Positions 6,539 through 12,925 of a stretch of 25,638 nt of DNA are shown piece by piece (position 1 is the first letter of the stretch; every line of letters begins with the position of its first letter). A program made the position numbers and the translations under genes. The DNA comes from a virus. The notes under the pieces are model-generated. The model worked only from the letters and a program-made list of their open reading frames with translations. It was not told where the DNA came from and made no database searches. Location of the stretch: the IMG/VR virus record IMGVR_UViG_3300036861_001071, positions 1 to 25,638 of that record, one strand, 5' to 3'.

Positions 6539-6861
6539 AGACTTAAATTTTCCCATTGTCGGCGCGTGTCCAGCGCCCGGTTTGCAATATAGACCGCCTT
6601 CGATTGAATTTCGTTCAATGCGGTTATCATCCGCTCGCGCTCCGCGCGCAGGCATCGGATTTTGGTTTCGATTTCTTCTTTTTGCCGAAGCTTAAAACAA
6701 ATCGCCGCTCGCAGCGCCACACGCTCAGTTTCCATCTGCACAAGGTTCGGCATCGTTTCAAAATCGCTGCGTATGTCAGACTCAAACTGGATTCGAATCT
6801 CTTTCAGCATGGACCGAAGGTAAGACCGCTTCGGCGCGCGTTCGATGATGTCGTCCAGCAA
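6535..6861 (-). CDS. coiled-coil protein, about 108 aa
   Basis: Charged, heptad-like helix over most of its length (for example KLRQKEEIETKIRCLRAERERM), so probably a coiled-coil. The start is uncertain: the reading frame has no ATG before codon 18, and the likeliest full-length start is a TTG at 6861, 21 bases after the upstream stop. Function unknown. Confidence 0.6.
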   Translation of the reverse strand: MLDDIIERAPKRSYLRSMLKEIRIQFESDIRSDFETMPNLVQMETERVALRAAICFKLRQKEEIETKIRCLRAERERMITALNEIQSKAVYIANRALDTRRQWENLSL

Positions 6862-6882
6862 ATTTGATTTCTTCGGCTTTTG

Positions 6883-7305
6883 TCACAGTGCGCCCCCTTC
6901 CTTCTCGACGACTGCCGAAATGTCGGCAATCACGGCGCGCAACTCCGCCAGCCTGCTCGTCTTGATGTCACGAATATGAAGCCTGCGCGGATTGATCAGC
7001 TTGCAATTGGTATCCGCCTTGAGCTTTTCGATAGCCTTGTCGGCGTTCGTGGCGCTCATGGTATACACCCCGCCGAAGTGATTCGGCTGGATCGACAACG
7101 CGCGAAAACATTTGCCATGCCCGATCCACTCGCCGTAAATCAGCGTAGTCGGTTCCTCGATGCTCGGCGACTTAAATTCGCCGATGATCGCGAACGGCGT
7201 GCCGTCAAGCACTCGGACATTAATATCCCGGACCAGTTCCGCTTCGCCCGCGCGAAGGTCCGCCAGCGTTTTTGTCATCAGTTCGGTTTGTTCTTTTGTC
7301 ATCAT
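6883..7305 (-). CDS. hypothetical protein, 140 aa
   Basis: Helical N-terminus (EQTELMTKTLADLRAGEAEL), a central beta region (VRVLDGTPFAIIGEFKSPSI, TLIYGEWIG) and a helical C-terminus. No known family. Starts with tandem ATG-ATG codons, 6 bases after a -10 box, so the transcript probably begins at the first ATG. Confidence 0.65.
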   Translation of the reverse strand: MMTKEQTELMTKTLADLRAGEAELVRDINVRVLDGTPFAIIGEFKSPSIEEPTTLIYGEWIGHGKCFRALSIQPNHFGGVYTMSATNADKAIEKLKADTNCKLINPRRLHIRDIKTSRLAELRAVIADISAVVEKEGGAL

Positions 7306-7311
7306 GCGAAT

Positions 7312-7340
7312 ACCTTACAACGAGACTGTTTAAACGTCAA
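7312..7340 (-). promoter_or_regulatory. leaderless-type promoter with GTTTAAAC
   Basis: Minus strand TTGACG (7340-7335), 17-bp spacer, TAAGGT (7317-7312), 6 bases to the ATG at 7305. The palindrome GTTTAAAC (7328-7335) overlaps the last -35 base, a position suited to an operator. Confidence 0.65.
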
Positions 7341-7363
7341 TATGAGTTTCTGCGGTTCGTGCG

Positions 7364-7573
7364 TTAGGTAATTCCCTTAACCTTTGGCTCCCCATAAGGT
7401 CGTTCGTTTCGGTAGGAAGTGCCGCCATACGCGCGCCCGGTTTCGTCCCCGCGCCAACCTTTACTCTCGCAATCTTCACACCCAAAAATTGCCATGCGAT
7501 ACTCGCACTTTGCCGGGCTGTAAATCTCGCCTTCTATAATCCCGCTACCCTTACATCGGTTGCACGTCTTCAT
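7364..7573 (-). CDS. zinc-ribbon-like protein, 69 aa
   Basis: Two CxxC pairs, CNRCKGSG at residue 4 and CEDCESKGW near residue 31, give a four-Cys zinc site like the DnaJ-type central repeat (CxxCxGxG). Such small phage proteins bind zinc and probably nucleic acid or a protein partner. The C-terminal tail is Gly/Tyr/Arg-rich. The ATG overlaps the preceding TGA (ATGA). Confidence 0.7.
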   Translation of the reverse strand: MKTCNRCKGSGIIEGEIYSPAKCEYRMAIFGCEDCESKGWRGDETGRAYGGTSYRNERPYGEPKVKGIT

Positions 7574-8124
7574 CCGTTCCTCCGGGCGGCGCGGGCTTCG
7601 TCCTGATCCCGGCGAAAGTCTTCCGTCCCTTCCAACATACGCGCGGCGATATAGCGCGCCGGAGCCCCGATGATTCCGTGGTCCGTCAGCGCGGCAACGT
7701 GCCGGAAGGCCGCATTGTGCTGATCGATAGCTTTAGCCAGCACGCGCAGGTGATGTGGGTCTTTTAGTAATTCATACCGTTCGTTGTTTCGCCGGATCTC
7801 CGCTTCGCCATAACACGAGTCACGCAACGCCAGCGTTCCCGGATCGCACTCCGACCAGTCACGCGCGTATCCGATGAAGTGGCGAAAACGGTTCCCGAGA
7901 GCATCGACGACCACGAAATAATGCAGCCCGGCGATAAAATCGAAATCGACAGACTTGACTTCGAAGGGCGCAACCTCCTTGTAGTAACCCAGCAGCCGCT
8001 TGTTGATCGTCTTGCCAGTGAACCGTTGCAGCGCGCGGTAAAGCGCGGAGTGCGATTGAATGGCGCGGTGTTCGAAGTCTAATTCCGCCGTGATTTGCTC
8101 GACGAGTTTTTGGTAGGTCGTCAT
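7570..8124 (-). CDS. hypothetical protein, 184 aa
   Basis: Mixed alpha/beta protein of unknown family: helical N-terminus (residues 1-45), beta segment FDFIAGLHYFVVVDALGNRFRHF (61-83), then helices with many charged residues, ending in an Arg-rich tail. No catalytic motif seen. The start is 4 bases after the previous stop, with an AAATTT context instead of a Shine-Dalgarno. It lies between the 66-aa gene with its own promoter and the zinc-ribbon gene. Confidence 0.65.
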   Translation of the reverse strand: MTTYQKLVEQITAELDFEHRAIQSHSALYRALQRFTGKTINKRLLGYYKEVAPFEVKSVDFDFIAGLHYFVVVDALGNRFRHFIGYARDWSECDPGTLALRDSCYGEAEIRRNNERYELLKDPHHLRVLAKAIDQHNAAFRHVAALTDHGIIGAPARYIAARMLEGTEDFRRDQDEARAARRNG

Positions 8125-8128
8125 AAAT

Positions 8129-8329
8129 TTAGCCGTTGATAGTCGGGAGAATCGCGAACCCGCACGCCGACTTAAACCGGCGCGCGTCGAATCTCGGGTT
8201 GAATTCAGCGAAATCCTGCGTCAGCGCATGGATTACATCCATGACCGATTGGCGGGCTTCGGGTGTTTTCGCGTCCTCAACTTGTCGCTTGAGTGTCGCC
8301 GCTACTACTTCGAAATGTTGTCTTGTCAT
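8129..8329 (-). CDS. small phage protein, 66 aa
   Basis: Helical protein ending in FNPRFDARRFKSACGF. The F-D-x-x-R-F-x-x-A-C-G tail is a recurring ending in small phage proteins of unknown function. It begins 6 bases after a -10 box and is therefore probably translated from a leaderless transcript. Confidence 0.7.
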   Translation of the reverse strand: MTRQHFEVVAATLKRQVEDAKTPEARQSVMDVIHALTQDFAEFNPRFDARRFKSACGFAILPTING

Positions 8330-8335
8330 GTTGAA

Positions 8336-8364
8336 AGTGTAGTTGATTTCGTTTAAACAGTCAA
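8336..8364 (-). promoter_or_regulatory. leaderless-type promoter with GTTTAAAC
   Basis: Minus strand TTGACT (8364-8359), 17-bp spacer beginning with GTTTAAAC (8358-8351), TACACT (8341-8336), 6 bases, ATG at 8329. The palindrome directly abuts the -35 box. Confidence 0.7.
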
Positions 8365-8377
8365 TACGTATTTCTAC

Positions 8378-8566
8378 CTAAATTGGCTGGCCTAGAAAAT
8401 GAGGATTCTCCCGGATAAGCTTTCGCTCGCGCGCCCGAGCCTGCAACCCATGCTCGAACGCCCTGCCCGGCCACGCGGCAAGCTGGCGTTTCAATTTCTC
8501 ATTCTCGGCCAGCAGCGCCGCGTTCTGTTTTCGCAACTCGGCGATATGTGATTGTGCAACGCTCAT
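8378..8566 (-). CDS. coiled-coil protein, 62 aa
   Basis: Leucine-heptad helix HIAELRKQNAALLAENEKLK followed by an Arg-rich segment, resembling a small basic-leucine-zipper in reverse order. It could dimerise and contact nucleic acid. The ATG overlaps the previous TGA (ATGA). Function unknown. Confidence 0.65.
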   Translation of the reverse strand: MSVAQSHIAELRKQNAALLAENEKLKRQLAAWPGRAFEHGLQARARERKLIRENPHFLGQPI

Positions 8567-8871
8567 GCGGCCTCCACGTAGGTAATAACCGCCGTGGCTT
8601 TCTTGCCGCAGAAAATACCAGTTTGCACCAGCACGTCCCCGGCCTGAAGCTCAATCGACGTATCCGCAGGCGGGTGCAACGGGTTGATAGGTTTCGTGAC
8701 GTTGAATTGTCCGCCGCCCCGGATCAGGGTGTAATAGGAGCATGATCCCCCATCCCAATACGACCGAACATTCGCTTTATATGGCGCGGGATAACGTGCC
8801 ACGATTACCTTGTGCTTCTTGTAACCGGCGGGTAACACCGCCCGATGATTGTTAGCGGATTCAATATTCAT
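8563..8871 (-). CDS. hypothetical protein, 102 aa
   Basis: Beta-rich protein: KHKVIVARYPAPYK, CSYYTLIRGGGQFNVTK, SIELQAGDVLVQTGIFC, TAVITYVEAA. The 'elqaGDVLVqtG' stretch resembles a small beta-barrel, but no family is certain. First gene behind a GTTTAAAC-containing promoter, with the ATG 6 bases after the -10 box. Confidence 0.65.
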   Translation of the reverse strand: MNIESANNHRAVLPAGYKKHKVIVARYPAPYKANVRSYWDGGSCSYYTLIRGGGQFNVTKPINPLHPPADTSIELQAGDVLVQTGIFCGKKATAVITYVEAA

Positions 8872-8877
8872 GTCCAG

Positions 8878-8906
8878 ACAATACCTCGCAGCGTGTTTAA
8901 ACGCAA
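8878..8906 (-). promoter_or_regulatory. leaderless-type promoter with GTTTAAAC
   Basis: Minus strand TTGCGT (8906-8901), 17-bp spacer, TATTGT (8883-8878), 6 bases, ATG at 8871. GTTTAAAC (8902-8895) overlaps the end of the -35 box by two bases. Confidence 0.65.
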
Positions 8907-8946
8907 GTGGAAAACTACAGATTAACAGACCGGGGAATCCCCTAAC

Positions 8947-9138
8947 TCACGTTCGTCGATTGAATTCCTGCGCCCATCGCGGCTTTAAGTGCGACACACT
9001 CAAACACCCAGACTCGGGCTCAGGATCAGAACAAAAAGGATAATCTTGCTTCGCACGCAGCCATCGAAAATATTTTTCCTGATACGCTCCGATTTCGTCA
9101 GCGTATGATTGCTCCCAATATTTTTCGAGTTCGGTCAT
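8947..9138 (-). CDS. hypothetical protein, 63 aa
   Basis: Aromatic and acidic protein (MTELEKYWEQSYADEIGAYQ) with two Cys in the C-terminal half. The ATG at 9138 overlaps the upstream TGA (ATGA), so the longer in-frame extension to 9204 is rejected. Last gene of the 8947-10111 operon. No family recognised. Confidence 0.55.
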   Translation of the reverse strand: MTELEKYWEQSYADEIGAYQEKYFRWLRAKQDYPFCSDPEPESGCLSVSHLKPRWAQEFNRRT

Positions 9139-9326
9139 AACTTCAAAGGGCGCTCCGCCGAAATCGTATTTATCAAAGCCTGCGCAAGCTTTGTCCGCAT
9201 CCACTCTGCTTCCGTTGCTGAATATTCATGGGCCAGCCGGAACGACTGCACGCCAGATTTAAACCAAACGGTGTATTGCTTCGCACCACACTTTTTTCGG
9301 GCGGTGTATTTCTTTTTGATGCTCAT
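9135..9326 (-). CDS. hypothetical basic protein, 63 aa
   Basis: Lys-rich N-terminus (MSIKKKYTARKKCGAKQYTV), then FRLAHEYSATEAEWMRTKLAQAL, a helix. The layout (short beta strands, then one helix with an A-T-E-A-E-W motif) recalls small DNA-binding arm domains, but this is not certain. The ATG at 9326 is chosen; a TTG at 9335 would add three residues and abut the upstream stop. Confidence 0.55.
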   Translation of the reverse strand: MSIKKKYTARKKCGAKQYTVWFKSGVQSFRLAHEYSATEAEWMRTKLAQALINTISAERPLKL

Positions 9327-9335
9327 TTGTTCCAA

Positions 9336-9521
9336 TCAGATTTCGACAGCTTGCCGGAAAGCGCCACGAGTGCGTTCCGCGAGCCAATTGAAATCATGTT
9401 CCGTGAATCTCGGCGGAAGCTTCAAGGCTTCTAATTCTTTGTTTGTCGCTATCATGCCCTGCATTTCACACTCCGCATAGAATAGAACCTCACGCGCGGC
9501 CATCTCTCGGGATGCATTCAT
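9336..9521 (-). CDS. hypothetical protein, 61 aa
   Basis: Helical protein, Ala/Glu-rich, with a central LPPRFTEHDFNWLAERTRGAF segment. The ATG overlaps the TGA of the 197-aa gene (ATGA), which supports the start and translational coupling. Function unknown. Confidence 0.6.
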   Translation of the reverse strand: MNASREMAAREVLFYAECEMQGMIATNKELEALKLPPRFTEHDFNWLAERTRGAFRQAVEI

Positions 9522-10111
9522 TGTAAAAATGTTTTGTCCACTGATTCAAACGCAGCGCCGAATTGTTTCACCGCGTCTTCGAAAGTCAGGCGATGGAGTT
9601 TCGCCGGTTCGCCGCGCTTCCATAATTCATCGACGATGCCCGCGGACCACAGCTTGAACCGTTCGAATTCCACGAGCGTGTCCGCGCGCGAAAATGTAAC
9701 TACCGCCGGTTTTCGCTTGTGATCGCGATTCAATTCGCCAGCGGCCACGAGTTTGTTTTCAAGCTCGACGAGATGCCCGAGCAACCAAGGGCAATTATCC
9801 AAGTCCGCTTGCGCGCGGCGGATGCCGAGGTTGAAGTCGGTGTCGATTGGTCCGCGATTCGGGCGGCGGCGATAAGGCCAGAAGTAGAGCACCGCGGCGT
9901 CAGTGAATCGAATACATGGATGGACTCCACCAGTGGCTAAAGTCCATTGCCGACGACCAATAAACGGACGGGATTGGTATCGGTCATAGTAACTATATAC
10001 ACCATAGAGATTTTTTGTCGTGTCCCCGATCAAGGCCGACGCCCGCGCGGTGGCGGCTTCGTCCTGCGGGAATTGACCGAGGTTGATTGCAAGCGGATTA
10101 GCATTGATCAT
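9518..10111 (-). CDS. hypothetical protein, 197 aa, first leftward gene
   Basis: Unrecognised protein with an N-terminal INLGQFPQDEAATARA segment, a basic aromatic middle (YFWPYRRRPNRG, residues about 76-87) and helical C-terminal half. No HTH or enzyme motif is visible. Being the first gene of the leftward cluster, opposite the rightward operon, it is a candidate early gene. Its promoter (10120-10148) has the CACTAT -10 block, 8 bases before the ATG. Confidence 0.65.
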   Translation of the reverse strand: MINANPLAINLGQFPQDEAATARASALIGDTTKNLYGVYSYYDRYQSRPFIGRRQWTLATGGVHPCIRFTDAAVLYFWPYRRRPNRGPIDTDFNLGIRRAQADLDNCPWLLGHLVELENKLVAAGELNRDHKRKPAVVTFSRADTLVEFERFKLWSAGIVDELWKRGEPAKLHRLTFEDAVKQFGAAFESVDKTFLQ

Positions 10112-10119
10112 ATATCTTA

Positions 10120-10148
10120 ATAGTGCAGCGCCTTACTATCCCATGCAA
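10120..10148 (-). promoter_or_regulatory. CACTAT-type promoter, leftward
   Basis: Minus strand TTGCAT (10148-10143), 17-bp spacer, CACTATTAAG (-10 hexamer 10125-10120), 8 bases to the ATG at 10111. The predicted leader is about 2 bases. Confidence 0.7.
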
Positions 10149-10261
10149 CTTTTATTTTTCCGAGGGAAATTGGGTTTGGCGAGCCGTCGAAGCGGCGGAT
10201 CGACGTTTCGCCGTAACGAACGTGGACAGAGGGAGATGAGACGGATCGCCGGTTCGCCGAT

Positions 10262-10417
10262 TCGCTACTAACCCTTAACAGCCCAACAGGGTTTTGACTC
10301 CGCTATAGGGTTCCTTACTTACTTCTTATTAACAATTCTTTCATGTATTGTATTTAAAAAGTTATATACGGCATAGGAGAGTCGAAAGGTTGATGGGCTG
10401 TTAAGGGTTAGTAGCGA
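10262..10417. repeat. perfect 24-bp inverted repeat in the divergent control region
   Basis: Arms at 10262-10285 and 10394-10417 (left arm begins TCGCTACTAACCC and ends CAGCCCA) are exact reverse complements, separated by 108 bp that are very AT-rich at 10312-10370. The right arm ends 6 bp before the -35 box of the rightward promoter. The rest of the 10149-10261 stretch has no gene and some short GC-rich hairpins. Possible roles: looped operator, replication origin or recombination site. Confidence 0.8.
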
Positions 10418-10423
10418 TTTAAG

Positions 10424-10452
10424 TGGCGCGCCGGGGCTGGCGCATGCACTAT
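10424..10452 (+). promoter_or_regulatory. CACTAT-type promoter, rightward
   Basis: TGGCGC (10424-10429), 17-bp spacer, CACTAT (10447-10452), 8 bases to the ATG at 10461. The -35 is identical to that of the tRNA promoter at 19210. Predicted leader about 2 bases. Confidence 0.6.
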
Positions 10453-10460
10453 TTTCGCAG

Positions 10461-10604
10461 ATGGCGAAGCCCGCAAAACGCGCAGATGATGAGAAGCTGT
10501 TCGAGCACGCGCACCCCGCGGTGCGAAAGCTGAGCGCGCAGGCGCGCAAAGAACTTCGAGAGCAAGAAAGAAAAAGATGGAAACGAGAAAATGAAACCCA
10601 TTGA
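10461..10604 (+). CDS. small basic helical protein, 47 aa
   Basis: Highly charged helical protein, with Lys/Arg and Glu alternating to the end (RKELREQERKRWKRENETH). The ATG follows the CACTAT promoter by 8 bases and the end overlaps the next gene by 14 bases, so it should be the first gene of the rightward operon. Function unknown; a nucleic-acid-binding helix is plausible. Confidence 0.6.
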   Translation: MAKPAKRADDEKLFEHAHPAVRKLSAQARKELREQERKRWKRENETH

Positions 10605-10833
10605 ATTTAAAGAGCAAAATTGTGTCTATGCGAAGACTCAACCGGAGTATTTACCGCTACCGGCGCACAAAGGGGATGAGATTGATGGTCGAGTGACTTG
10701 TTGTTGGAAACTGAATTTAGCAGAGCGTTGCTGGCTACTTGTAAGTGGAAAAGTTTGGTTTCAAATCAAGACATATCATTCTCCACTACAGCCTCATCGA
10801 CTACAAGTAAGAAAACCAGATTTATGTCGATAA
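10591..10833 (+). CDS. hypothetical protein, 80 aa
   Basis: Small beta-prone protein. The phrase Y-L-P-L-P-A-H-K...GRVTCCWKLNLAERCWLLVSGKVWFQIKTY is reminiscent of compact beta-barrel phage proteins of unknown role seen near terminase genes. It overlaps the preceding gene by 14 bases and ends 2 bases before the next likely start. Confidence 0.7.
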   Translation: MKPIEFKEQNCVYAKTQPEYLPLPAHKGDEIDGRVTCCWKLNLAERCWLLVSGKVWFQIKTYHSPLQPHRLQVRKPDLCR

Positions 10834-10835
10834 GC

Positions 10836-11480
10836 ATGGACTTGATCAACCGCGAGATCGCGCTGATCGATAGAGAAAACGCGTTCCTTCTGTTCGCAAC
10901 ATTTTGTGGTGACGTTGAGCGCACCGCAGGCGCGTTGAATATCTCCGGCGCTGCCGTGGTGAAGATGGCAGATGACGAGGGATGGTTGTCGAAACTGACG
11001 GGCATCATCGAACTGAAGAAATCGAAAAAGCCCGGCGACTTGGAACGAGCAATTTCTCGTGCGATTAATTTTGTTCAAGCGCATCGTTATCGAATGTTTT
11101 TGGAGCGCGTGTTGCAACGGCTGGCTGGATTCACCGAGGCAGAGTTTAAAGAATACTTGCTGACGAAAGCCACGAAAGAAGGGACAGTGTCCGCGCTCAG
11201 CACAAGAGCTTTGGCGGACCTCGCGTCCGCGCTCGAAAAATGTCACGCGATGACTTACTTGGCGTTGAATGATACCGCGCAGGAGCGAATCAAACGAAAT
11301 GAAACCGCCGACAATACCACGTCCGGCGGCGAACTTCATGTCCAGATTGCGCGGGCTATGGCCGACGTTCGCGCGTCTCAGACACCGCGGGCTCAATTGT
11401 TTGACGCACAGCTTGCAATCGCTGCCGACGTGGCGAAGACGGCCCGAAAAGAAACTCCACTCGATAATGACAACCACTAG
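10836..11480 (+). CDS. probable small terminase subunit / HTH DNA-binding protein
   Basis: 214-aa protein with an N-terminal helix-turn-helix-like region (FATFCGDVERTAGALNISGAAVVKMADDEGW, about residues 19-49), like the 'x-G-x-x-x-x-A-A-x-x-x-G-I-s-x-x-x-V' domains of phage small terminases. A long central helical part and an Ala-rich C-terminus follow. A TerS would recognise the packaging site and regulate TerL, but TerL is 8 kb away, so this may be another DNA-binding protein. The start is uncertain: ATG 10836 (chosen, 2 bases after the previous stop) or ATG 10824. Confidence 0.6.
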   Translation: MDLINREIALIDRENAFLLFATFCGDVERTAGALNISGAAVVKMADDEGWLSKLTGIIELKKSKKPGDLERAISRAINFVQAHRYRMFLERVLQRLAGFTEAEFKEYLLTKATKEGTVSALSTRALADLASALEKCHAMTYLALNDTAQERIKRNETADNTTSGGELHVQIARAMADVRASQTPRAQLFDAQLAIAADVAKTARKETPLDNDNH

Positions 11481-11832
11481 ATCACATACCGTTTATGGAT
11501 TATTTTTTACTGATGACCCGGATAGTCTTTTTTATGTGGGACAGACGTGTCAAAAACTTCCGGCGCGTTTGCGGCGGCATCGGCAAGGCGGTCATTTTGG
11601 AAAACGCATTGTCGAAGCAGAAAAGTTAAACGGATGCAAAATTCGTATCGAAGCCTTTCGAGAAAATTTATCAATGTGGGAAGCGCATGCTGTTGAAACG
11701 CGATGGATCAAAATCTTTCGGCAATTCGTGTCGCTTTGGAACACCTATCCGATTTCTGTGAAGACAGAAATGACTGAAATGTCTGAACGATCAGTATTAT
11801 CAGAAAGCGAAAAGATCGAGCGACAGGCGTGA
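11467..11832 (+). CDS. GIY-YIG endonuclease-like protein
   Basis: 121-aa protein with a GIY-YIG nuclease core: VYGLF (9-13) and YVGQT (23-27) are the two signature strands, followed by LPARLRRHRQGG (catalytic-type Arg/His region, 31-42) and WEAHAVETRWI, with Glu72 the likely metal ligand. It lacks a clear extra DNA-binding domain. It may be a homing or repair/resolving nuclease. It overlaps the upstream gene by 14 bases. Confidence 0.85.
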   Translation: MTTTRSHTVYGLFFTDDPDSLFYVGQTCQKLPARLRRHRQGGHFGKRIVEAEKLNGCKIRIEAFRENLSMWEAHAVETRWIKIFRQFVSLWNTYPISVKTEMTEMSERSVLSESEKIERQA

Positions 11833-12017
11833 AAATGGAACAATTGTCCCCATTTCGGCAACAATTTCCTCAAAGTGGAGTGTTTTACCTAGTTTTGGGT
11901 CAAGCGATCCCTCAGAATCACGCGACGGAGCACAAAACGGCGGTCCGGCGGACCGTCGCCGGGGCATCGCCGGGGCCGGAGGCGATGGGGGGTTTGCGCC
12001 GGGGAAAGTTCGCTTAG
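11829..12017 (+). CDS. questionable ORF, 62 aa
   Basis: The GTG start overlaps the GIY-YIG stop (GTGA), like true genes here, but the second half is encoded by GC-rich DNA containing two strong hairpins, and the protein has no recognisable fold. It may be a real small gene or a chance frame over a regulatory region. Confidence 0.3.
   Translation: MKMEQLSPFRQQFPQSGVFYLVLGQAIPQNHATEHKTAVRRTVAGASPGPEAMGGLRRGKFA
11941..11986 (+). other. GC-rich double hairpin
   Basis: Two stems: CGGTCC/GGACCG (11941-11946 with 11950-11955) and ATCGCC/GGCGAT (11966-11971 with 11981-11986). They sit in a conspicuously GC-rich block between the GIY-YIG gene and the next promoter. No U-run follows, so this is not a classical terminator, but it may slow or end the upstream transcript. 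Confidence 0.45.
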
Positions 12018-12040
12018 TGCTCTTTTCGAGAAATAAAAAA

Positions 12041-12069
12041 TTGACATCGAGAAAACTTTGTGGCACTAT
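12041..12069 (+). promoter_or_regulatory. CACTAT-type promoter with perfect -35
   Basis: TTGACA (12041-12046), 17-bp spacer, CACTAT (12064-12069), 9 bases to the ATG at 12079. This site ties the CACTAT -10 block to a consensus -35 and so anchors the reading of the other sites. Confidence 0.75.
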
Positions 12070-12078
12070 GTTCTTGAA

Positions 12079-12177
12079 ATGACAGACACACAAAAAGCCA
12101 TCATCTTTCTCGGGATTTGTCTCGGGATAATCGCGCTCAGCCAACTTGCTGTTGCGCTCGCATCATGGGTCCGATAA
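12079..12177 (+). CDS. single-pass membrane peptide, 32 aa
   Basis: Very short protein: MTDTQK, then one membrane segment (about residues 7-29, IIFLGICLGIIALSQLAVAL) and a WVR end. The start is 9 bases after a strong promoter, and its stop overlaps the ATG of the next gene (TAATG), so it is very likely translated. The role is unknown; it could be an inner-membrane effector. Confidence 0.65.
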   Translation: MTDTQKAIIFLGICLGIIALSQLAVALASWVR

Positions 12178-12512
12178 TGAAAAACGACGATCAAATTCTG
12201 TTTGACAAAGACCTTCGAGTTCGAATCCAGATAGTCATCGATTTAATTCGCGCGGCGAGTTACAAATCGGCGGAACGCACACTGGCGTTCCGCGCACTCC
12301 AGTCTGCCCGGCACTGGCTCGGCGAAGACCTCGCAGTTCTCGGGGCTCAACATCCGTATCCAAACGGCAATAATCCCGACAACGCTATCGTTGATCCGCC
12401 CGCCGATGTGGCGCTCCGGCGAGATGTCGAAGCGCAGTTGGACCAATTGAAGGCAGAGTTTGGTATGCCGAAGTCTAACTGCGGGTCTAGCGCATCCGAT
12501 ATTGGCGGCTGA
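12177..12512 (+). CDS. Acb2/Tad1-like phage protein (tentative)
   Basis: 111-aa protein with a helical N-terminus and the segment RTLAFRALQSARHWLGEDL (about residues 35-53), followed by LGAQHPYPNGNN...IVDPPADV. The pattern of a long helix with A-R-x-W-L-G, then N/Y-P...I-x-P-x-A-D, is typical of a widespread phage family that I associate with the Acb2/Tad1 hairpin proteins, which sponge cyclic nucleotide signals of CBASS/Thoeris defence. The assignment rests on memory of the motif, not a search; the fold could differ. It is coupled to the 32-aa membrane peptide by a TAATG overlap. Confidence 0.5.
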   Translation: MKNDDQILFDKDLRVRIQIVIDLIRAASYKSAERTLAFRALQSARHWLGEDLAVLGAQHPYPNGNNPDNAIVDPPADVALRRDVEAQLDQLKAEFGMPKSNCGSSASDIGG

Positions 12513-12513
12513 T

Positions 12514-12675
12514 ATGAGTAAAGGCAGTTATCGCGGTCGTCCGCTCGAATCTTACTCGAAGGAAGAATTAATCGAGATGGTGGTAATGCTTGCGACGCAG
12601 CGCCAGCAGGACTTGCGAGAAGCTATCGATCTGGTTGAAATAGGCGGAGTCTGGCAAGTCAATGAAAGAGATTAG
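12514..12675 (+). CDS. hypothetical protein, 53 aa
   Basis: Short protein with the helical core YSKEELIEMVVMLATQRQQD, a style common in tiny phage proteins with an 'L-E-x-x-S-K-E-E-L-I-E-x-V' motif (possible oligomerisation helix). It starts 1 base after the preceding stop. Function unknown. Confidence 0.65.
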   Translation: MSKGSYRGRPLESYSKEELIEMVVMLATQRQQDLREAIDLVEIGGVWQVNERD

Positions 12676-12721
12676 AGAAAAACTGGATCGGCTCGCCCGA
12701 GCAATCGCGATAGTGTAGCAA

Positions 12722-12877
12722 ATGGACGATGCCGACGTGCGCGAGATGACAGACGCGGAACGAGAAGCCCACGTAGCGGCTTATGGCGAAGGGGCATTCC
12801 GGATTTTCGACTTCGTGATTCGGGAGATCAACCCGATTCCCAAGGACAAGGTAATTCCGATTCTGCACCGCAGGTGA
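12722..12877 (+). CDS. hypothetical protein, 51 aa, downstream of an in-frame TAG
   Basis: The protein reads MDDADVREMTDAEREAHVAA and ends FDFVIREINPIPKDKVI...HRR. The same frame is open from an ATG at 12662 for 18 codons (helical, MKEIREKLDRLARAIAIV), then TAG at 12716-12718 and CAA, before this ATG. So it may be a second small gene, or the back part of a 71-residue product split by an amber codon. TAG ends other genes here (5398, 11480, 14009), so general TAG reassignment is unlikely. Confidence 0.5.
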   Translation: MDDADVREMTDAEREAHVAAYGEGAFRIFDFVIREINPIPKDKVIPILHRR

Positions 12878-12925
12878 ATTCCCCGAGGTAATACTCGCCA
12901 GTCTGGCGGGTGCGTTTAAACAGAT

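Noticed and set aside
10294-10325. TTGACT in the divergent region as an extra promoter
   Set aside because: No TANNNT or CACTAT at 16-18 bp downstream.
11800-12144. 114-codon leftward frame
   Set aside because: It crosses a promoter, hairpins and two rightward genes, and has no domain.
12710-12715. CACTAT on the minus strand
   Set aside because: No -35 at 17 bp and no leftward gene downstream.
12716-12718. TAG reassigned to an amino acid in this phage
   Set aside because: TAG ends several well supported genes (5398, 11480, 14009), so global recoding does not fit.
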